DNA of 64,000 nt, from NCBI GenBank assembly GCA_021399445.1, contig JAJTUQ010000002.1:8146762-8210761 (forward strand), written 5' to 3'. This document shows positions 1 through 12,097 of this stretch, one piece after another. The notes beneath the pieces are model-generated. The model made no database searches, was not told where the DNA came from, and saw only the letters and a list, made by a program, of their open reading frames with translations. The first letter of the stretch is position 1. Each line of letters opens with the position of its first letter. The stretch comes from Xylogone sp. PMI_703 (lineage: Eukaryota; Ascomycota; Leotiomycetes). Made by a program: the position numbers and the translations under genes.

Positions 1-509
1 GTGCATGTTTGCCTGCCTTCCACTGGCTGAGTGATCAGTTTATAGTAACAGGGTGGGGGATAAGAAGTGTGGGTCCCACTTTCGGAGTCGCTTTATTCGG
101 CCTGTTCGGCTTCTTGACTGATAAGTTGAAAAATGTTGCAGTTTCCATGCAATGTCTTGTGGATTGGATATACTTTAGGAGTTATCGATTGATATGAATA
201 ATCCATAATGTGTATACCCGTCAGTGCTCTGGTTTCTTGAATCATATACATTGTCCTTTGTCGTACTACGACTAATTTTATCTGATAACGCTATATTACT
301 GTACGCTCCCGTGTGACGAATTCACCGAGAGTAAACTGGTGTCAAGTAAAAGATATATTTAGATATAAATTAACCCTTAACCCCTACTACTGCGCTATCT
401 CAATTTCTTTATTCAATAACTAACCAAACTTTGACAGTTCTCAAAGTAACTTTCTCTTTATGCAAAGTGTATTTTATTGCCTTGGCCTCTAATTTTAGTA
501 ACTTTAATC
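1..509. other. No gene seen; 5' flank of the MFS pseudogene
   Basis: Short open frames here have no recognisable protein features. The right-hand part is presumably the promoter and 5' leader of the transporter that starts at 510. Confidence 0.5.
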
Positions 510-2220
510 ATGTCTCTAGAAGTGGAGAGAGGAAGTTATGTAACAAATAGGACGCTAGTGGAGAAGTCACCAGTTGTTGCCAGGAATCCCTCTAACAAGA
601 AGCGGGAACATCCAGTACATATCAACTTTCTAGAAGGTGGCATGAAGGCACGGATAGTCGCCATTAGCGCATCAGGCATTTTGTTCTGCACTTTTGGGTA
701 TGTTAATGCGTTCGGGTATCTGATCTTGGCATTGAAGAGCTAAAACTATCTAACAATACTACCAGTATTTACTAGCCAATCGGATAGTGCGCTCAACCGG
801 ACTACTTCACTTCTTTACCTTATTTTCCACCCGATATATAAGGCACTAAGTAGTATCGGCGTCGCATAAATCAACAATTCTTAAAGATATTGTACTTATT
901 ATAATCTAGTTAGTAGTTGATGAATGAAAGTTGATACTAATATATAATTAAATGATAATTTCAAGAAATTTTTATGTTGTTAAGGGAGAAAATCCCGGGG
1001 GAAAAGGTGTCCGATCGAGCGCACTCCGATTGGCTAGTAAATACTATAGTGTCTTCCAAGAATACTATCAATCTCATCAGCTCGCTAGCGTATCACCTTC
1101 GACTATGCCTTGGATTGGTTCTATTCAGATCTTTTTGCTCTTTGCTGGGAGATTAGTGGTTGGTCCCGTATTTGATCGTTATGGTCCTATAGTATAACTA
1201 CTTAACCTTCTTATCTACTACAAGCTTTGCTAACTAAATTTCCAGGTTCTCTGGCCTGTTATAGTAGCCCACCTTATTTCAATCTTTATGACTGGTATAT
1301 GTACGGAAGTTTACCAGTTTATACTTGCCCGAGGCATTCTTGGTGGTAATGTAATGGGAATGCTTAACGCACCTCCTATAGCTGCAATCGGACAATATTT
1401 CAACAAGAAACGTAGTACTGCAATGGGTATAGCTGTCGTAGGCTCTTCTATTGGTAGGGTGGATTTTCTGATAGCACTGAGCCAGATGCTGGATAGTTCA
1501 TCTCTTAATTTTGGCTGGAGTATCCGTATATGTGGTTTCATTATCCTTCTTTTGGTTATGCCCGCGACCATGGGTATCAAGTCGTGGCTTCCTTCTCGGA
1601 AAGAGCGACTATTCCTTCCTTCTGCCTTTTAACGAATCACTATTTCTTGGTATTGTCGGATTAGTTTTCATTATAATTATAGGCGTTTTCTTTCTCTTAT
1701 TCTTTTTTCATTCTTATGTTATATCTAATGGTATAAGCCTGAGGCTAGCTGGACATTTACCCTCTATTATTAACGGTGCCTCTTTCTTCGGTCGCGTGAT
1801 CCCTGGTATCACGGCCGATAAAATCGGTAATCTTAACACATTTGCGCTGTTGGACTCAGTATTGGTATTCTCATCTTCTGCTTTCCGGAGCCTCAAAGTA
1901 ATGCTGTTATTATTACTTTCTCGGTCTTTTACGGTTTCACCTATGGAGGCATTGTCTTGCTTATGTCTGTCGTCTTGGCAATGGTATCAAAGAATCTTAG
2001 GGATATGGGTACTTGTATGGGCATGGGAAAATTTGTTATTATATTTAGGGCGTTGATGGGTCCTCCAATTGAGGGAGCCTTTGTTTCACATTATCATGGA
2101 TTTAGCGAAGTTTCCGTTTTTAGTGGTATAGTGGTTATTATTGGTGCCCTTGCTATTGGCTCTACAAAGTTCTTTAACAGAAACGGGTATCTTTGGAAAC
2201 GTCTAAGTTCTAAGTGCTAA
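510..2220 (+). pseudogene. Monocarboxylate-type MFS transporter, decayed, with MITE-bearing intron
   Basis: Major facilitator superfamily permease of the fungal monocarboxylate-transporter-like group, which would act in a membrane as a 12-helix carrier. The ATG at 510 opens a soluble N-terminus, then a first helix ending in GYVNAFG. Intron 1 (716-1049) joins it to VFQEYYQSHQ, a segment typical of the family. Intron 2 is 1192-1245, with a GCTAAC branch site. Then come GRLVVGPVFDRYG (MFS motif-A-like), GILGGNVMGM and NGASFFGRVIPG. Near 1600 the frame must change to follow the family pattern, and it changes again near 1890 to reach LMSVVLAMVSKNLRD. The last frame stops at 2220. The coding region is therefore broken by at least two frameshifts, and intron 1 carries an insertion likely to impair splicing. 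Its neighbours (methyltransferase, Zn2Cys6 regulator) suggest a former metabolite exporter. Family is confident, substrate unknown. Confidence 0.8.
764..1045. mobile_element. MITE with about 35-bp terminal inverted repeats, inside MFS intron 1
   Basis: The left end (from AGTATTTACTAGCCAATCGG) and the right end (CCGATTGGCTAGTAAATACT) are inverted copies. The match continues inward through GTGCGCTC...CCGGAC and GTCCGATCGAGCGCAC. There is no coding capacity. The flanks AATACTA on both sides are compatible with a short target duplication, although this overlaps the inverted repeat, so the exact ends are uncertain by a few bases. Removing the element leaves an ordinary intron of about 50 nt. Confidence 0.8.
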
Positions 2221-3498
2221 AAAGTGGCAAGTGGAGGAATTAAGGTTTGGTCTCTCAAAATCTAGTTTATATAACACCCTGCTTCTTGAATGCCCTGGAT
2301 ATTGAAGTTGTACTGCTGCTTTTGCAATGCCCTGATAAGTTTTGAGCTTGGCTTGTGCATTACAAATGAATGGACTCCTGTTGAAACCATGCCATGTGCT
2401 CTTCTGCCACGATGTGGCGTAACAAAGGAACAAGAGCGAGATTCGATCCAAGCTACGAAGAGCGTCTCACCATTTCAGTATTTGGACCTACGCTACCTAA
2501 GTACCGTCCCTACCTGGTTTACCAGCCCCGAGGTGCCCTGTTCGGTCGTGCCATAATAGCATGTTTTTTCTGGATTGTGTAGGCCTCTGAATCGGTAGGG
2601 GTCTTTTCTGGAGGAGTAACAATCGTAGGCACTGCAACGAGCGAGAGACAATCTAGTCGGTCTAGAAGCCCGAGAACATGGCATACAGATGAATTGATTT
2701 TGTGCCCAATAATTTTCCAGAAGATAGAGTCTTTGGTTAAGACTGGCTGTGGTATTTTATTTGGAAAGAGTTGAGGGACCGAAATAAGGTTGAATGGTCC
2801 CATGGATGGGCAGTATTTAACATCAGTAAAGGTAGGTTTTGCAGGTTGACCATTTGGGCCGGGATAGTGATTTCATCAGTCCCCTTACCTTCGTACTTGA
2901 TTCACGCCGCCACCTATACCTCCACAGGAAATAAAATCACCACGGGCGAGCTGAGTGGAGTGGGTTAGGATTACATAGTTAGGGTCTCAGTCGCATGGTT
3001 AGTGCATCCTGTTAAAAATACCCACTAATTTTGAAGAACTGTGGTTGGGTAGTTTGAGCCAAGGGCTTGGAGAAATCGTAAGACAAGTTGAACTGTAGCG
3101 ATGGCTGTAGTAGCATACAGATCCTTTATTTTATTGTTGATCTGTGGTTAGTGTAATTACTAAGCTGCCTCGGCAGCCACAGGTATTCGTGGTTTATCCA
3201 GGCTAGGTAGGTGCCTCCAGGCAAGTAGAATGGGTCTACTGCTCAAGGCACTTGGAGCGTAGATATAGAGATGTATCTCTCCATGCGCTCGTCTACCATG
3301 CAAGTTCGCTCGGCCTCTCGAGCTGAAGTTATCATCATGTTAGGGTCATGGCCATGATAAAGCAGTTGTTGGAATAAACCACAATATTAAAATTTTGAAT
3401 CATTTACCTATCCTCAATTAGATCTAGATCTTTGTCCGCTAACAACTTTCCATAGTGAACAACTTAAAAGATGCTTGAGACGGCCTCAGGCCTGGAGC
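2221..3498. other. Intergenic, no gene supported
   Basis: Several overlapping frames of 60-95 codons run on both strands between 2200 and 2970, but none shows a domain, a good start context or an intron-extended frame I recognise. The stretch nearest 3499 is probably the methyltransferase 3' untranslated region. Confidence 0.5.
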
Positions 3499-5022
3499 TC
3501 AAGTTTTTGCCAATTCACATTCAATCAAACTTTCTGCGGTACTTGAAAATCTCCATATTTTTAGAACCTTCAATCCAGCTGCTTCAATTAGTTGCCGCCA
3601 TTCACTCTCTCCTCGCTCCTTGGATGACACCATTGCCATCATAATGATATCCAAGGCTGTCGTTTGCCAATCCGCATTGACATCTGGAATTACATTTTCA
3701 TGTAGGAGTAATCTACTTTCCCCTGGTTTCATGGCTGCCTTCAGAATCTGTAGGATTTGTGTGCACTTCTCATCAGGCCAATCGTGAAGAACGGAATGCA
3801 TATAATACGCACGGGCACCTGCGAGCTTATATTAACATGTACCAACACATATGCCATGGCTTAGTTCACCTTACCTTTGATAGTCTGTTCTGCAAAGAAA
3901 TCATATTCCATAAGCTCGATCTTCCTACTCAGAGTATTACCTCTAGCTTGCTTGATGACAATTGGCAGTTCTTGCAGGATGAATCGTCCAGGAGCTTCAG
4001 GGAAACAGCTCACAAGTTTCTGAAGATCATGACCAACTCCTCCCCCAACATCAACCCAAGTCACTAGGTCCGGAGTATGCTCTCCGAGAGTTTCGCGCTT
4101 GAACAATTGATCTTCTAGAGGATAGAAGCCAGGATCCATCCAGCTGGGGCGACCCTGGTTGTATGCACTCATATGATTGTTAAAGTTCTCAAATACATGA
4201 TTTGTCTGCTTTTTTGCCCACGTGAACCAGTGCTCGGAGGTGCTATTGGCGTACTGGAAAGGCCCATTCATTGGATCTGTTGGGTTAGCATAATTGTTAT
4301 GAGCGAAATATTCTGGGAGTCGATATATTCCTGGAATAGCACCCTTTCGCCTAAAGCAACATTATAAGCTTGATGATGCGATAAGGATTGTGCACCAAGT
4401 GTTCTAGCGTTGAGATTAAGACCTACATGTATGGGAAGGCATCAGCATACTTAGATACTGATAGTACTAAGGACAAATTCGTAATCTGATATTGATCTGG
4501 ACCTGTTTCGCGTACCACTTCCATTGCAGCGAGATGTCTCATTAGCCGAACTGTAGATTCTATTATCAGAGATACAGTGAAGTACATATATTTTCATGTA
4601 GTACAAAGCTTACCAACTAGGGCAGGATCGCTGTCGCTTTTCTTAGATAGCTGATTAACGTTCATCTCCATATACTTTTCGTTTTTCAGCAGACCAAATA
4701 TGCCTAATTGGACTGCTGTCTCAATCGTAGCAAAAAGAGTGGGCTACTTATCATTAGAGATGTTCAAAGGACGAAAAGAAAGAAGGAAATATGGGTCATC
4801 TACCTCAGCCCAGCTATGCCTCAGAATTCTCTCCATAGGCGTTTCAAGGGCCAATGTCAGTGAGCGGGCGGCTCTCAATAATTTAACTCGTTGTTGAGTA
4901 TCATCTGAAGATGAAGAGGAGGCATACAAAGATATTTCATCAACGAGAGGGCGGACTCTGTTCCAGTCACAGGGTGACGTTGCCGTTGAATCAATATCGA
5001 AAGGAGCTTGTCTATGCCCCAT
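3499..5022 (-). CDS. SAM-dependent O-methyltransferase (COMT/plant-type family, PF00891)
   Basis: Five exons on the minus strand: 5022-4804, 4743-4614, 4550-4427, 4350-3875 and 3818-3499. They join in frame to 422 codons through GT-AG introns of 56-76 nt. The product transfers a methyl group from S-adenosylmethionine to a hydroxyl of a small molecule, probably in the cytosol. The N-terminal half is the dimerisation/winged-helix part (PTLFATIETAVQLGIFGLL near residue 75, RLMRHLAAMEVV). The SAM-binding glycine-rich motif DVGGGVGHD is near residue 258. LQELP and EYDFF follow, and MHSVLHDWPDEK near residue 325 carries the catalytic-type His-Asp. The length is normal for the family and no key residue is missing. 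I chose ATG 5022 because the frame upstream of it has no ATG. Secondary-metabolite tailoring is inferred from the adjacent regulator and MFS gene; the substrate cannot be told. Confidence 0.9.
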
Positions 5023-5067
5023 ATTGACAATGTGTTGTATAATTGATGTTAAAACAATGATTGACAA

Positions 5068-7318
5068 GAGCTCTATCCACGGTGGCCTGTTTTAGAGCGT
5101 TACGAATTGGTAGCACAAGCCTAGGGAGTAAAGCTGTATATCAATCTAGAGAAAGGGACGAGAAAGTGAAAATGAGAGAGACTGTGGTAGATGGTAGAGA
5201 GAAGGGAAGCCATCGTCTCAAAAATCATTATCTCCTCCCCAAAGTGGCCAGGTGGTAGCTTCCACACATAGCCCGTCCAACGGGATCAATCACTCAAAAC
5301 AAGTTGGGGCGGACTGGATAAGGGATGTTCGCAGCCAACAGCGACATGGCCATTGGTCGAAACCAGTGATTGTTCGTCCTGTATCCACACCTGCAAAATC
5401 TCAATAGGTGCTCTGAAATTAGATGAGGTAGCGGCAGTTATAGCTAGGATACTACCCCTTTGGAGACTGCTGAATATCTATTCGTAAGTCATGATCAATT
5501 CCGATGACAGTCTATGCTCAAGGCTTTCCTAGATCGGAAGACCGCGCGTCTTCTCCACTAGAAGCCAGCTACACGCTACAATTGTCTCCATTGCTTTTCT
5601 CTAATACTACAAACTTAGCGGTTTCCTTTCATGTCTCAACACTACTGGAAACCTGCACCCTAGTAGAACGCTTCAAAGAATGTCCCCTACCTTGTTAGGT
5701 GTCCCAAATTTTTACTAGGGACGCAATTCAGCTGCGATCTGGCAAACTGAGATACTCGTCTATCATTGCAGAATGCGCCTGGAAATTTCAGCGATTGTCT
5801 GTCAACTATCGTCACCCGGATAGACTCTATTGTAAAGCTTGCTTTTCCCACCCTGGCCAAAAGGCGCTTGCAAGAGGCAGCAGTTGGAAACCTTCGGGTA
5901 AGTCGCAGATCGTCTGGTAGAATGAATCTAACAATCTACCATAGTCACGACCAAGGAAGAGGCCTGCCCCCTGAGTTTGGAGGCGTCAGCCTAGTAAGCT
6001 ACGTAACAAATTCATAGTTTTCATAAATCAAGATGCGCTACTACCCTTCTAATTCTTGTCTGATTTGCCTAGTTTATGCTTTACTGAGAGTGGTTGCTTA
6101 CCGGGAGTGGCTGCTTACCGGGAGTGGCTGCTTACTGGGAGTGTTTGCTTACCGGGAGGGTTGAGTCCTGAGCTACATGAAAGCCAGAGATAAACACTGA
6201 CCCTCACCTGTCACTCTAAATCACCAGACCCCAGCTTGAGGCTTTTTTTTTTAGTACATACTCAAAACAAGTTCATGGGATTCTTCTGCGTATCTTGTAA
6301 CCCCGTACAAATCCTAACCTCGGTCTAGCCGAAGTTTGAGTACTTATGCACGAAAATAACTTTTGCAAGAGCATACTGTTGGACCTAATCTTGATCCGCC
6401 AATTGGAGCTAAAGGACATCATTTTCAGTTTGAATACGATCGAGAATAAATGCATAACTTGCAGAGGTCCCTACCATTGCTACCAGTTTAAGGGATTTGT
6501 TTCATCGTTGTAAAATTGCTGGTAGGTAGATTGAGGGTAGGAATAGGGCATACCTAAATCTACTTGCATTTTAGGTCTGGCCTAGGAATAATATCAGGAG
6601 CGAATCAGAACGAGGACACCCATCAGGATAATGCTTGTCGAATAATCTGACAATGGGATCCTTAAAGGCACTACACCATTACATTCCAGATTACTCATAT
6701 TCAAGGTCCTCGATGAAATAGACCCTGATTTGGGGTGCGACAAAACCGACTCCTGGCCACCAACAACGGACAGCCGTGGAAACTAAAATTATGAAATAGG
6801 CCGCCGCAGAACGCGCAGTACACGTAGATATCATAGCATCCTGTCTTCGAAAATCTTTACTAGGGGGTGTTGAAAGAATAGACAGGACAGGACAGGAAGT
6901 TATATTGAATGCTGACGACAATTAATTGATTAATGGATTTATTTATACTTATGTCGGGATAAATGATAACCAGCAAGCAATTTAAATAAATGTTCAATGT
7001 GATTCGGACTAAAACTAATTTGTGGGTTGTTTATTGGCTCTTATCTCTCTCTCCGTGTGTGTGAAGCGGCCATTTTAGTGTTCCCGGTGTTTGGAAACCT
7101 ACTGTATATTCCTAACCTTTGCTTCCTGATGTGTGTGAGGCGCGGCTACTAACAAGTCCTCATTGTACACCGGGCAAAGTACACAGAAGTGAGGAGCAGA
7201 AATGCCGCTATCTATCCAGGACTTTAGCTAGACTTGCTGCCCAACTATTTATGATAATCATTTTCATTTCAGCCGCCAGCTGGTTCTATAAGCGCAGTTG
7301 TATTACCATGCTGCTCGT
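5068..7318. other. Long intergenic region, no gene supported
   Basis: Upstream of the methyltransferase and downstream of the Zn2Cys6 regulator. The only clear structure is the 17-bp tandem repeat at 6088-6155. A minus-strand frame at 6921-6691 has no recognisable domain. The methyltransferase promoter should lie just right of 5022. Confidence 0.5.
6088..6155. repeat. Tandem repeat, 4 copies of a 17-bp unit
   Basis: Four head-to-tail copies of GAGTGGYTGCTTACYGG, each differing by zero to two bases. A single related unit in opposite orientation lies near 16568-16585 (AAGCAACCACTCCCGGTA). Confidence 0.9.
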
Positions 7319-9220
7319 TTATGCTATACTCGATTGTCTTTTGATCACCGAGGCCACATTTTTTATCTGTGCCAGGACCACCTCAGCAATAGGCCATACC
7401 TGAGCAAAGAGCTTCATGATCCCAATGTTGAGACGAATGCTCTGCCTCGCAACCTCATTGTCCAAGCCCAAGCCTGTCCAGCTCGCAAGATGGATCAGTG
7501 TAGCCAGGGTCACAACACAAGCTAGGAAGTGTGAGTGGTAGCGCATGTCCGTGAGGTGACGAACTTGCTTAGAGATCGAAGCTGCAGCGTGCAGCGTGCG
7601 GGCCGTGTGCTTGTTGCTAGGTTGGTCTTTGTTTGTGCGCAGGTAAGGAGTACAAGCTGTGATTACGCCAGGAGGTAGGATGAGGTCGGAGTAGGGACTA
7701 TGTAGTACTATGGCGCAACTAGGATGGGATTAGAGTTTGTTACTATCTGAGGAAGATTCCATGGGAGACTTACAAATTGGCTATCATATGGGCTTGCAAG
7801 AGCATTTCATCGACGTGGCCATCTCTTGAGGTGAATTCCCGTTTTGAACTGGGTAGATGAAGAATCCAGTTGACGAGCATAGTATCTGCTTGGTCAACTT
7901 GGATTTTATCTGGTGAGTCCGTATTTTGCACTTTAAGAATCTTGCCTAGGGTGCGGATAGCGTCGATCCGATAGGCGAAGGAAGAAAATTCCCAATCTTC
8001 CGATGAAAATACAGCATTATCAAGATCTGACAATAAACGTGAACAGGGTATTTGCTAGGTCAAAATCAGCCTTTTATAGTCATCATTTTGACGGGTATAT
8101 TTTGATTTAACAAACCTCAGAATCATATTCACTCTCTTCGCAAGGTAATGGTACATCACTTTCCCTATCATAGAGGTCAAAGTGATGGATCGGGCAAACA
8201 CCCGCAAGTATCCCATCGAGTACGTAGATCTCCCACCACGTCCTGCGCCAGCTCTCTTCTAGCACGGGGTCACCTTCACCATGGTCCGTGGCGTACTCCT
8301 TTCGATGCATGCCGAGTTCCAAAGCCAAATCGCCAGCCATACGTAGAAACTTTGTAGATTCCTGGTACAGACCATTTGCATGCAATCCGATTCCAAAGAG
8401 TAGCATAGCCTGCACTGTATATCCATCCTGAGGCGTGTACTCGTTGAAGAGATTGTCTAAAGTATCTCCGCATGATCCTGTGGCGATGCTGCTAATAAAG
8501 AAGGAGCTGTTGAATATGACCGCACATTCGAGATGGTACGGTACTGAACCTTCGCTAAGCCTCCTCTCGAATCTTCTGCGTGGAAGCAGTACCGGATGCG
8601 TATGATGGAAGAAACGAAAGTACGCGTCTACGTAGATGGATGCAGAGATAAGTCTTGACTGCAAAGAGAACGAGCTAGGGGATTGGAATGAGGAATTGGT
8701 CATAGGCGTAAGAGGACTATAAATAAACATTAAGCCCCCCCTCCATTGCTGATCGCGCCAGTCTGCGTTGTTGAGTGCTGCTTCGTGAGTTGGTAGGGCA
8801 AAGGGAGAATCGGGCGAGGGCGTTAATAGCTCAACTTCTGATGTTTCCGTCAAGCTTGGTGTGACAGAAGATAGCATGTCTCGTCTGTTTTGACAGTCTA
8901 CCAGTCTCAGTAGGTTATATACAACTGTAGAGACAAAGGATTATACTTATTAGTGGCCGATCAACAGGGACACTATGCCTCAATTGGGTTTTGGTAAGCC
9001 TGCGCTCCCCTTGCCTTGATCTAGCATATATGCACTCAAGTGCATCCAAAGTGCAGCGTGAGCAAGGCGTCAGGCCATTGCATTTCACATGTCGTTCTCG
9101 ACATGTTTGACAAGCCGGGCGACGGCCCACAGGGATGCTCTTTAGCTGTATATCACTGCCAGCAAGGCACAAAGGACTGAATCCTGAGTGTGCTTCAACG
9201 ACGCCTTGGTTGTTAAACAT
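7319..9220 (-). CDS. Zn(II)2Cys6 fungal transcription factor with Fungal_trans domain
   Basis: Four exons on the minus strand: 9220-8947, 8897-8116, 8054-7774 and 7718-7319. They join in frame to 578 codons with introns of 49, 61 and 55 nt. The N-terminal binuclear zinc cluster is complete (CQTCRERHVKC...CSRCTLDALEC, residues 37-63, spacing C-x2-C-x6-C-x5-C-x2-C-x6-C). A Ser/Thr/Pro-rich linker follows (TPSLTETSE, LLTPSPDSP). The middle is a fungal-specific transcription factor domain (PF04082 type): FFHHTHPVLLPRRRFE, AMLLFGIGLHANGLYQES, ALELGMHR, then ESWRRTWWEIYVLDG. The C-terminus is helical (ARQSIRLNIGIMKLFAQVWP). Start ATG 9220 is the first ATG of the frame. The product is a nuclear DNA-binding regulator. 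Position between methyltransferase and LOG gene suggests a pathway-specific role, which is inference. No damage is visible. Confidence 0.9.
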
Positions 9221-9239
9221 GATGTCCACGGTATCCAAG

Positions 9240-10732
9240 AAACCTGAAACGCTTCGGTAGCTGAAGAGACACTTTTGAGTGAGGAAGAACTAGCAATCGA
9301 TCGAGTTTCTATGCCATATAATTAGTATGCGAATTTGCCTGCCACTAGCGCCGTAGCCACTGGCACCGAGCGCCATCTGCATACATAATTTGTCGATATC
9401 ACCTATCCAGTTTCGCCTGCATAACCGTCAGCTTGCTGGTTAGAATCACTACAGGAGTAAAAACGAAAATGTAAGAATATTGTTGCAACAGAAGATGCCC
9501 ATAACATATAATAAACGCTCCAACATAGTCAGACTGATCCTTCTCTCATTCATGTGTTTCTTCCCTTGGGATTGTGTCTCCTAGTAAGGCTTCGGCTAGC
9601 TACAGTCAGCTACTGGGAAAGAAGATATGCTATGATAGATGCGTGACCCCTTTTTATTACTTCTCTACGTCCTCCTTATATCCTGTATCCTTTTAATGTC
9701 CTATGTTTATGGTATTAATGCATAAACAGTACGAAATATTTAGGGGGCAGTCTTTCAGCGAAATTTAATCAAGCTTTAGGACCATGCTAGTCCTGCCCTC
9801 CCTCCGAAACCTCGCCTTGTGAAGATGTGAGCAGCCTTGCGGAATATGGAGTCGTATTATATACTATATTTGGGCATGCGTTATACTCGGGTTCAAACTT
9901 CTGAGAGAAAATCTCAACCACCCTAGCCCGCTAGAACTTAACTTGCTTTGATCTTTCCAGGGAGTATTATTAGAGAGTACAGTACAGCACAAGCTTCTCA
10001 CCTGGAGTCTCACGTCAGCACCAATTTCCGGTTGGTAACTAATGGCGAACCAGAAGAATAAGACACTGATAAAAAATTAGTGGACATAAACTGAAGCACC
10101 CTACACTCCTGAGTGAAAGCGTGGAGCGATGTGGGGATTTCAGGGGCAGCAACATTAGATTACGTGGCCCGAGGCAGAGTCTTGTGTAGTTTTTACAAAG
10201 TATACTGCAACACGGGAGAGTGGGCATACCTCACGTAATCAACTCCAAACATGTGGGGTCTTACAGGCCAACCTCCGACTATTATTAGTTTATCATTTGG
10301 AACGCACAGTGAAAAAACGTGGACATACACATATATATATAGACCCTGATGGTGACATTGCTTTAGAGTTTTAGAACTGATCAGCGTTGGTCGGATTCTT
10401 GCAGAGCAAAGGGAAACGAGCTGGATATCATAGACTATTCTAGCCATACTTCGGTTTCTTAGCTAGACACTGACTGAGAAGTTGAGATTTCCAACAAGTC
10501 TCTGAATGTCGCTGTTGACATATTAAAGATTGGAGTAACTTTTCATCGCCTGTGTATTACGTATTTTTTGATAAGTACAATGTGATTCCCAAACACGGTG
10601 TTTACGGTAAAGTTTGGGTTACAAATTTGGGCAATTAGGAGCACCTATGATTGAGCCCAAGGTGTGTGCGAACCGGTATCCGAATACGGCGAAATTTTTG
10701 ACAAAGTCCCTCGGATTCGGATTTCTTCTGTT
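9240..10732. other. Intergenic, no gene supported
   Basis: Region upstream of the regulator gene. Only low-complexity runs (for example an AT microsatellite near 10330) and short unsupported frames are seen. The regulator promoter should lie just right of 9220. Confidence 0.5.
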
Positions 10733-10996
10733 GACGGTTCGGAGCTCTATTTGGATGCGAATCTGATCAGGTGGGTCCGTGGGCTCCTCAATAACAAGCT
10801 TACATTCATCAAACGCAATAAGCTTACTGTGACGGTTCGGAGCTCTATTTGGATGCGAATCTGATCAGGGGGTCCATGGGCTCCACAATAACAAGCTTAC
10901 ATTCATCAAACGCAATAAGCTTACTATGACGATTCGGAGCTCTATTTGGATGCCGAATCTGATCAGGTGGGTCCGTGGGCTTCTCAATAACAAGCT
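10733..10996. repeat. Minisatellite, about 2.7 copies of a 97-98-bp unit
   Basis: Copies begin at 10733, 10831 and 10928 with GACGGTTCGGAGCTC or GACGATTCGGAGCTC. Each continues through GGATGCGAATCTGATCAGG, a GGGTCC...GGGCTCC block and AACAAGCTTACATTCATC. The third copy breaks off at ACAAGCT, where an insertion follows. Confidence 0.9.
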
Positions 10997-11199
10997 GTCG
11001 GAACACAGGGTCCGATTATGGTAGAATGCAAAGAATTAATTGAATTAACTATCCTACAGTGCAATTACAGTACAATTTATAGTGGCAATTGCACTAATGG
11101 ACTACGAATGGAATGGCCTCGCATAGCAGGGTTCTCCTGACTAATCCTATTGAGGCAATAGAGTTTACGGTCCGTATGCGCAACCGCAATTGTTCTGAT
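10997..11199. mobile_element. About 203-bp insertion splitting the minisatellite
   Basis: The third minisatellite unit stops at ACAAGCT (10990-10996) and resumes with the same ACAAGCT at 11200, continuing through TTACATTCATCAAACGCAAA to about 11240. The inserted DNA is thus flanked by a 7-bp duplication. Its ends (GTCGGAACA and, reversed, ATCAGAACA) are weakly similar inverted repeats, suggesting a hAT-like MITE. Part of it (around 11044-11092) resembles a stretch at 16829-16865. Confidence 0.6.
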
Positions 11200-11240
11200 A
11201 CAAGCTTACATTCATCAAACGCAAAAAGCTTACTGTGACG

Positions 11241-12097
11241 GAACTGTAAGTTTGCTGATGACCCAGGGTGCAACATTGCTACGGTTGGTAAGGGGGAGAT
11301 TGGTACGGGGATCTCCAGTGTCTAGTAGGCTCTTGCGGGCTCTTACGAGTCCTTCAACACCGGTGTACGGGGTCTTACAGTTTTGTGAGCAGCCGATGCA
11401 CAGGCGCGTGCTTCTGACAACATTGGCATGCGGCACTATATTAATTATAGCGGAAAGTTTATGAGTATGTTAGGATTGAAGAAGTATGCTAGAATTCGAT
11501 CAATTCTCATGCAGCCTATATACTCGTGAGAGTTTCTATATAGAAAAGCCCGAGATGATATGTAAGCTATTCGGTAATTCATTTACTTCATAGAATCATG
11601 CTGTGGAGGATAGAGCTGACAGAACTGTGTTCAAGATGCCCTTTACTAAAGGGTGTGATCTGTTGATCCCATCACCACTCATCACGACTTTTGCAATAAT
11701 TCACCTCCAACATTTACCTGTCATCTCAATGCGCTTCCGTCTCAGCAATGCTTTGCGACCCGTATTTCTGAGTTGGCCGCTACTGGGCTTCTTCGTTGTA
11801 TACTTCTTCGCGATTCTATTCTGCAGATCCGCCTACAGTAGCAATCGCCGTATAGCTGACCAATTAGGATAAGGGCTATTATGTACTAGGGCAAATGATG
11901 TGCAGGGATCGGCAGGGCATATCAAGTAGCTACCGACTGTACAGCCAATATTGTAATGACTCATAGTAGACCTCGCATCAGCGCTTAGATACTTTTTCAA
12001 AATTTATAGGACCTCGTGGGAGGGTTGGTGAATTAAATACTCTGAGATCACGAAATCCTGTCCAGTACGTCTAACAACATCTCAGACTAACATAGAA
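11241..12097. other. Intergenic, no gene supported
   Basis: Left flank and presumed promoter of the LOG-family gene. The open frame at 11603-11872 has no recognisable features beyond one hydrophobic stretch. Confidence 0.5.

Noticed and set aside
2394..2582. Plus-strand frame containing FGPTLPKYRPYLVYQPRG
   Set aside because: Looks protein-like over a short run but I cannot place it in a family or extend it.
7119..7546. Open frames on the plus strand around 7100-7550
   Set aside because: They overlap the last exon of the minus-strand Zn2Cys6 regulator, or its 3' flank, and show no domains.
8148..8473. Plus and minus frames of 65-69 codons
   Set aside because: Shadows of exon 2 of the Zn2Cys6 regulator, which reads continuously as a Fungal_trans domain in another frame.
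10733..10996. CRISPR-like direct repeats
   Set aside because: The units are contiguous 97-98-bp tandem copies without spacers, in a eukaryotic context; it is a minisatellite.
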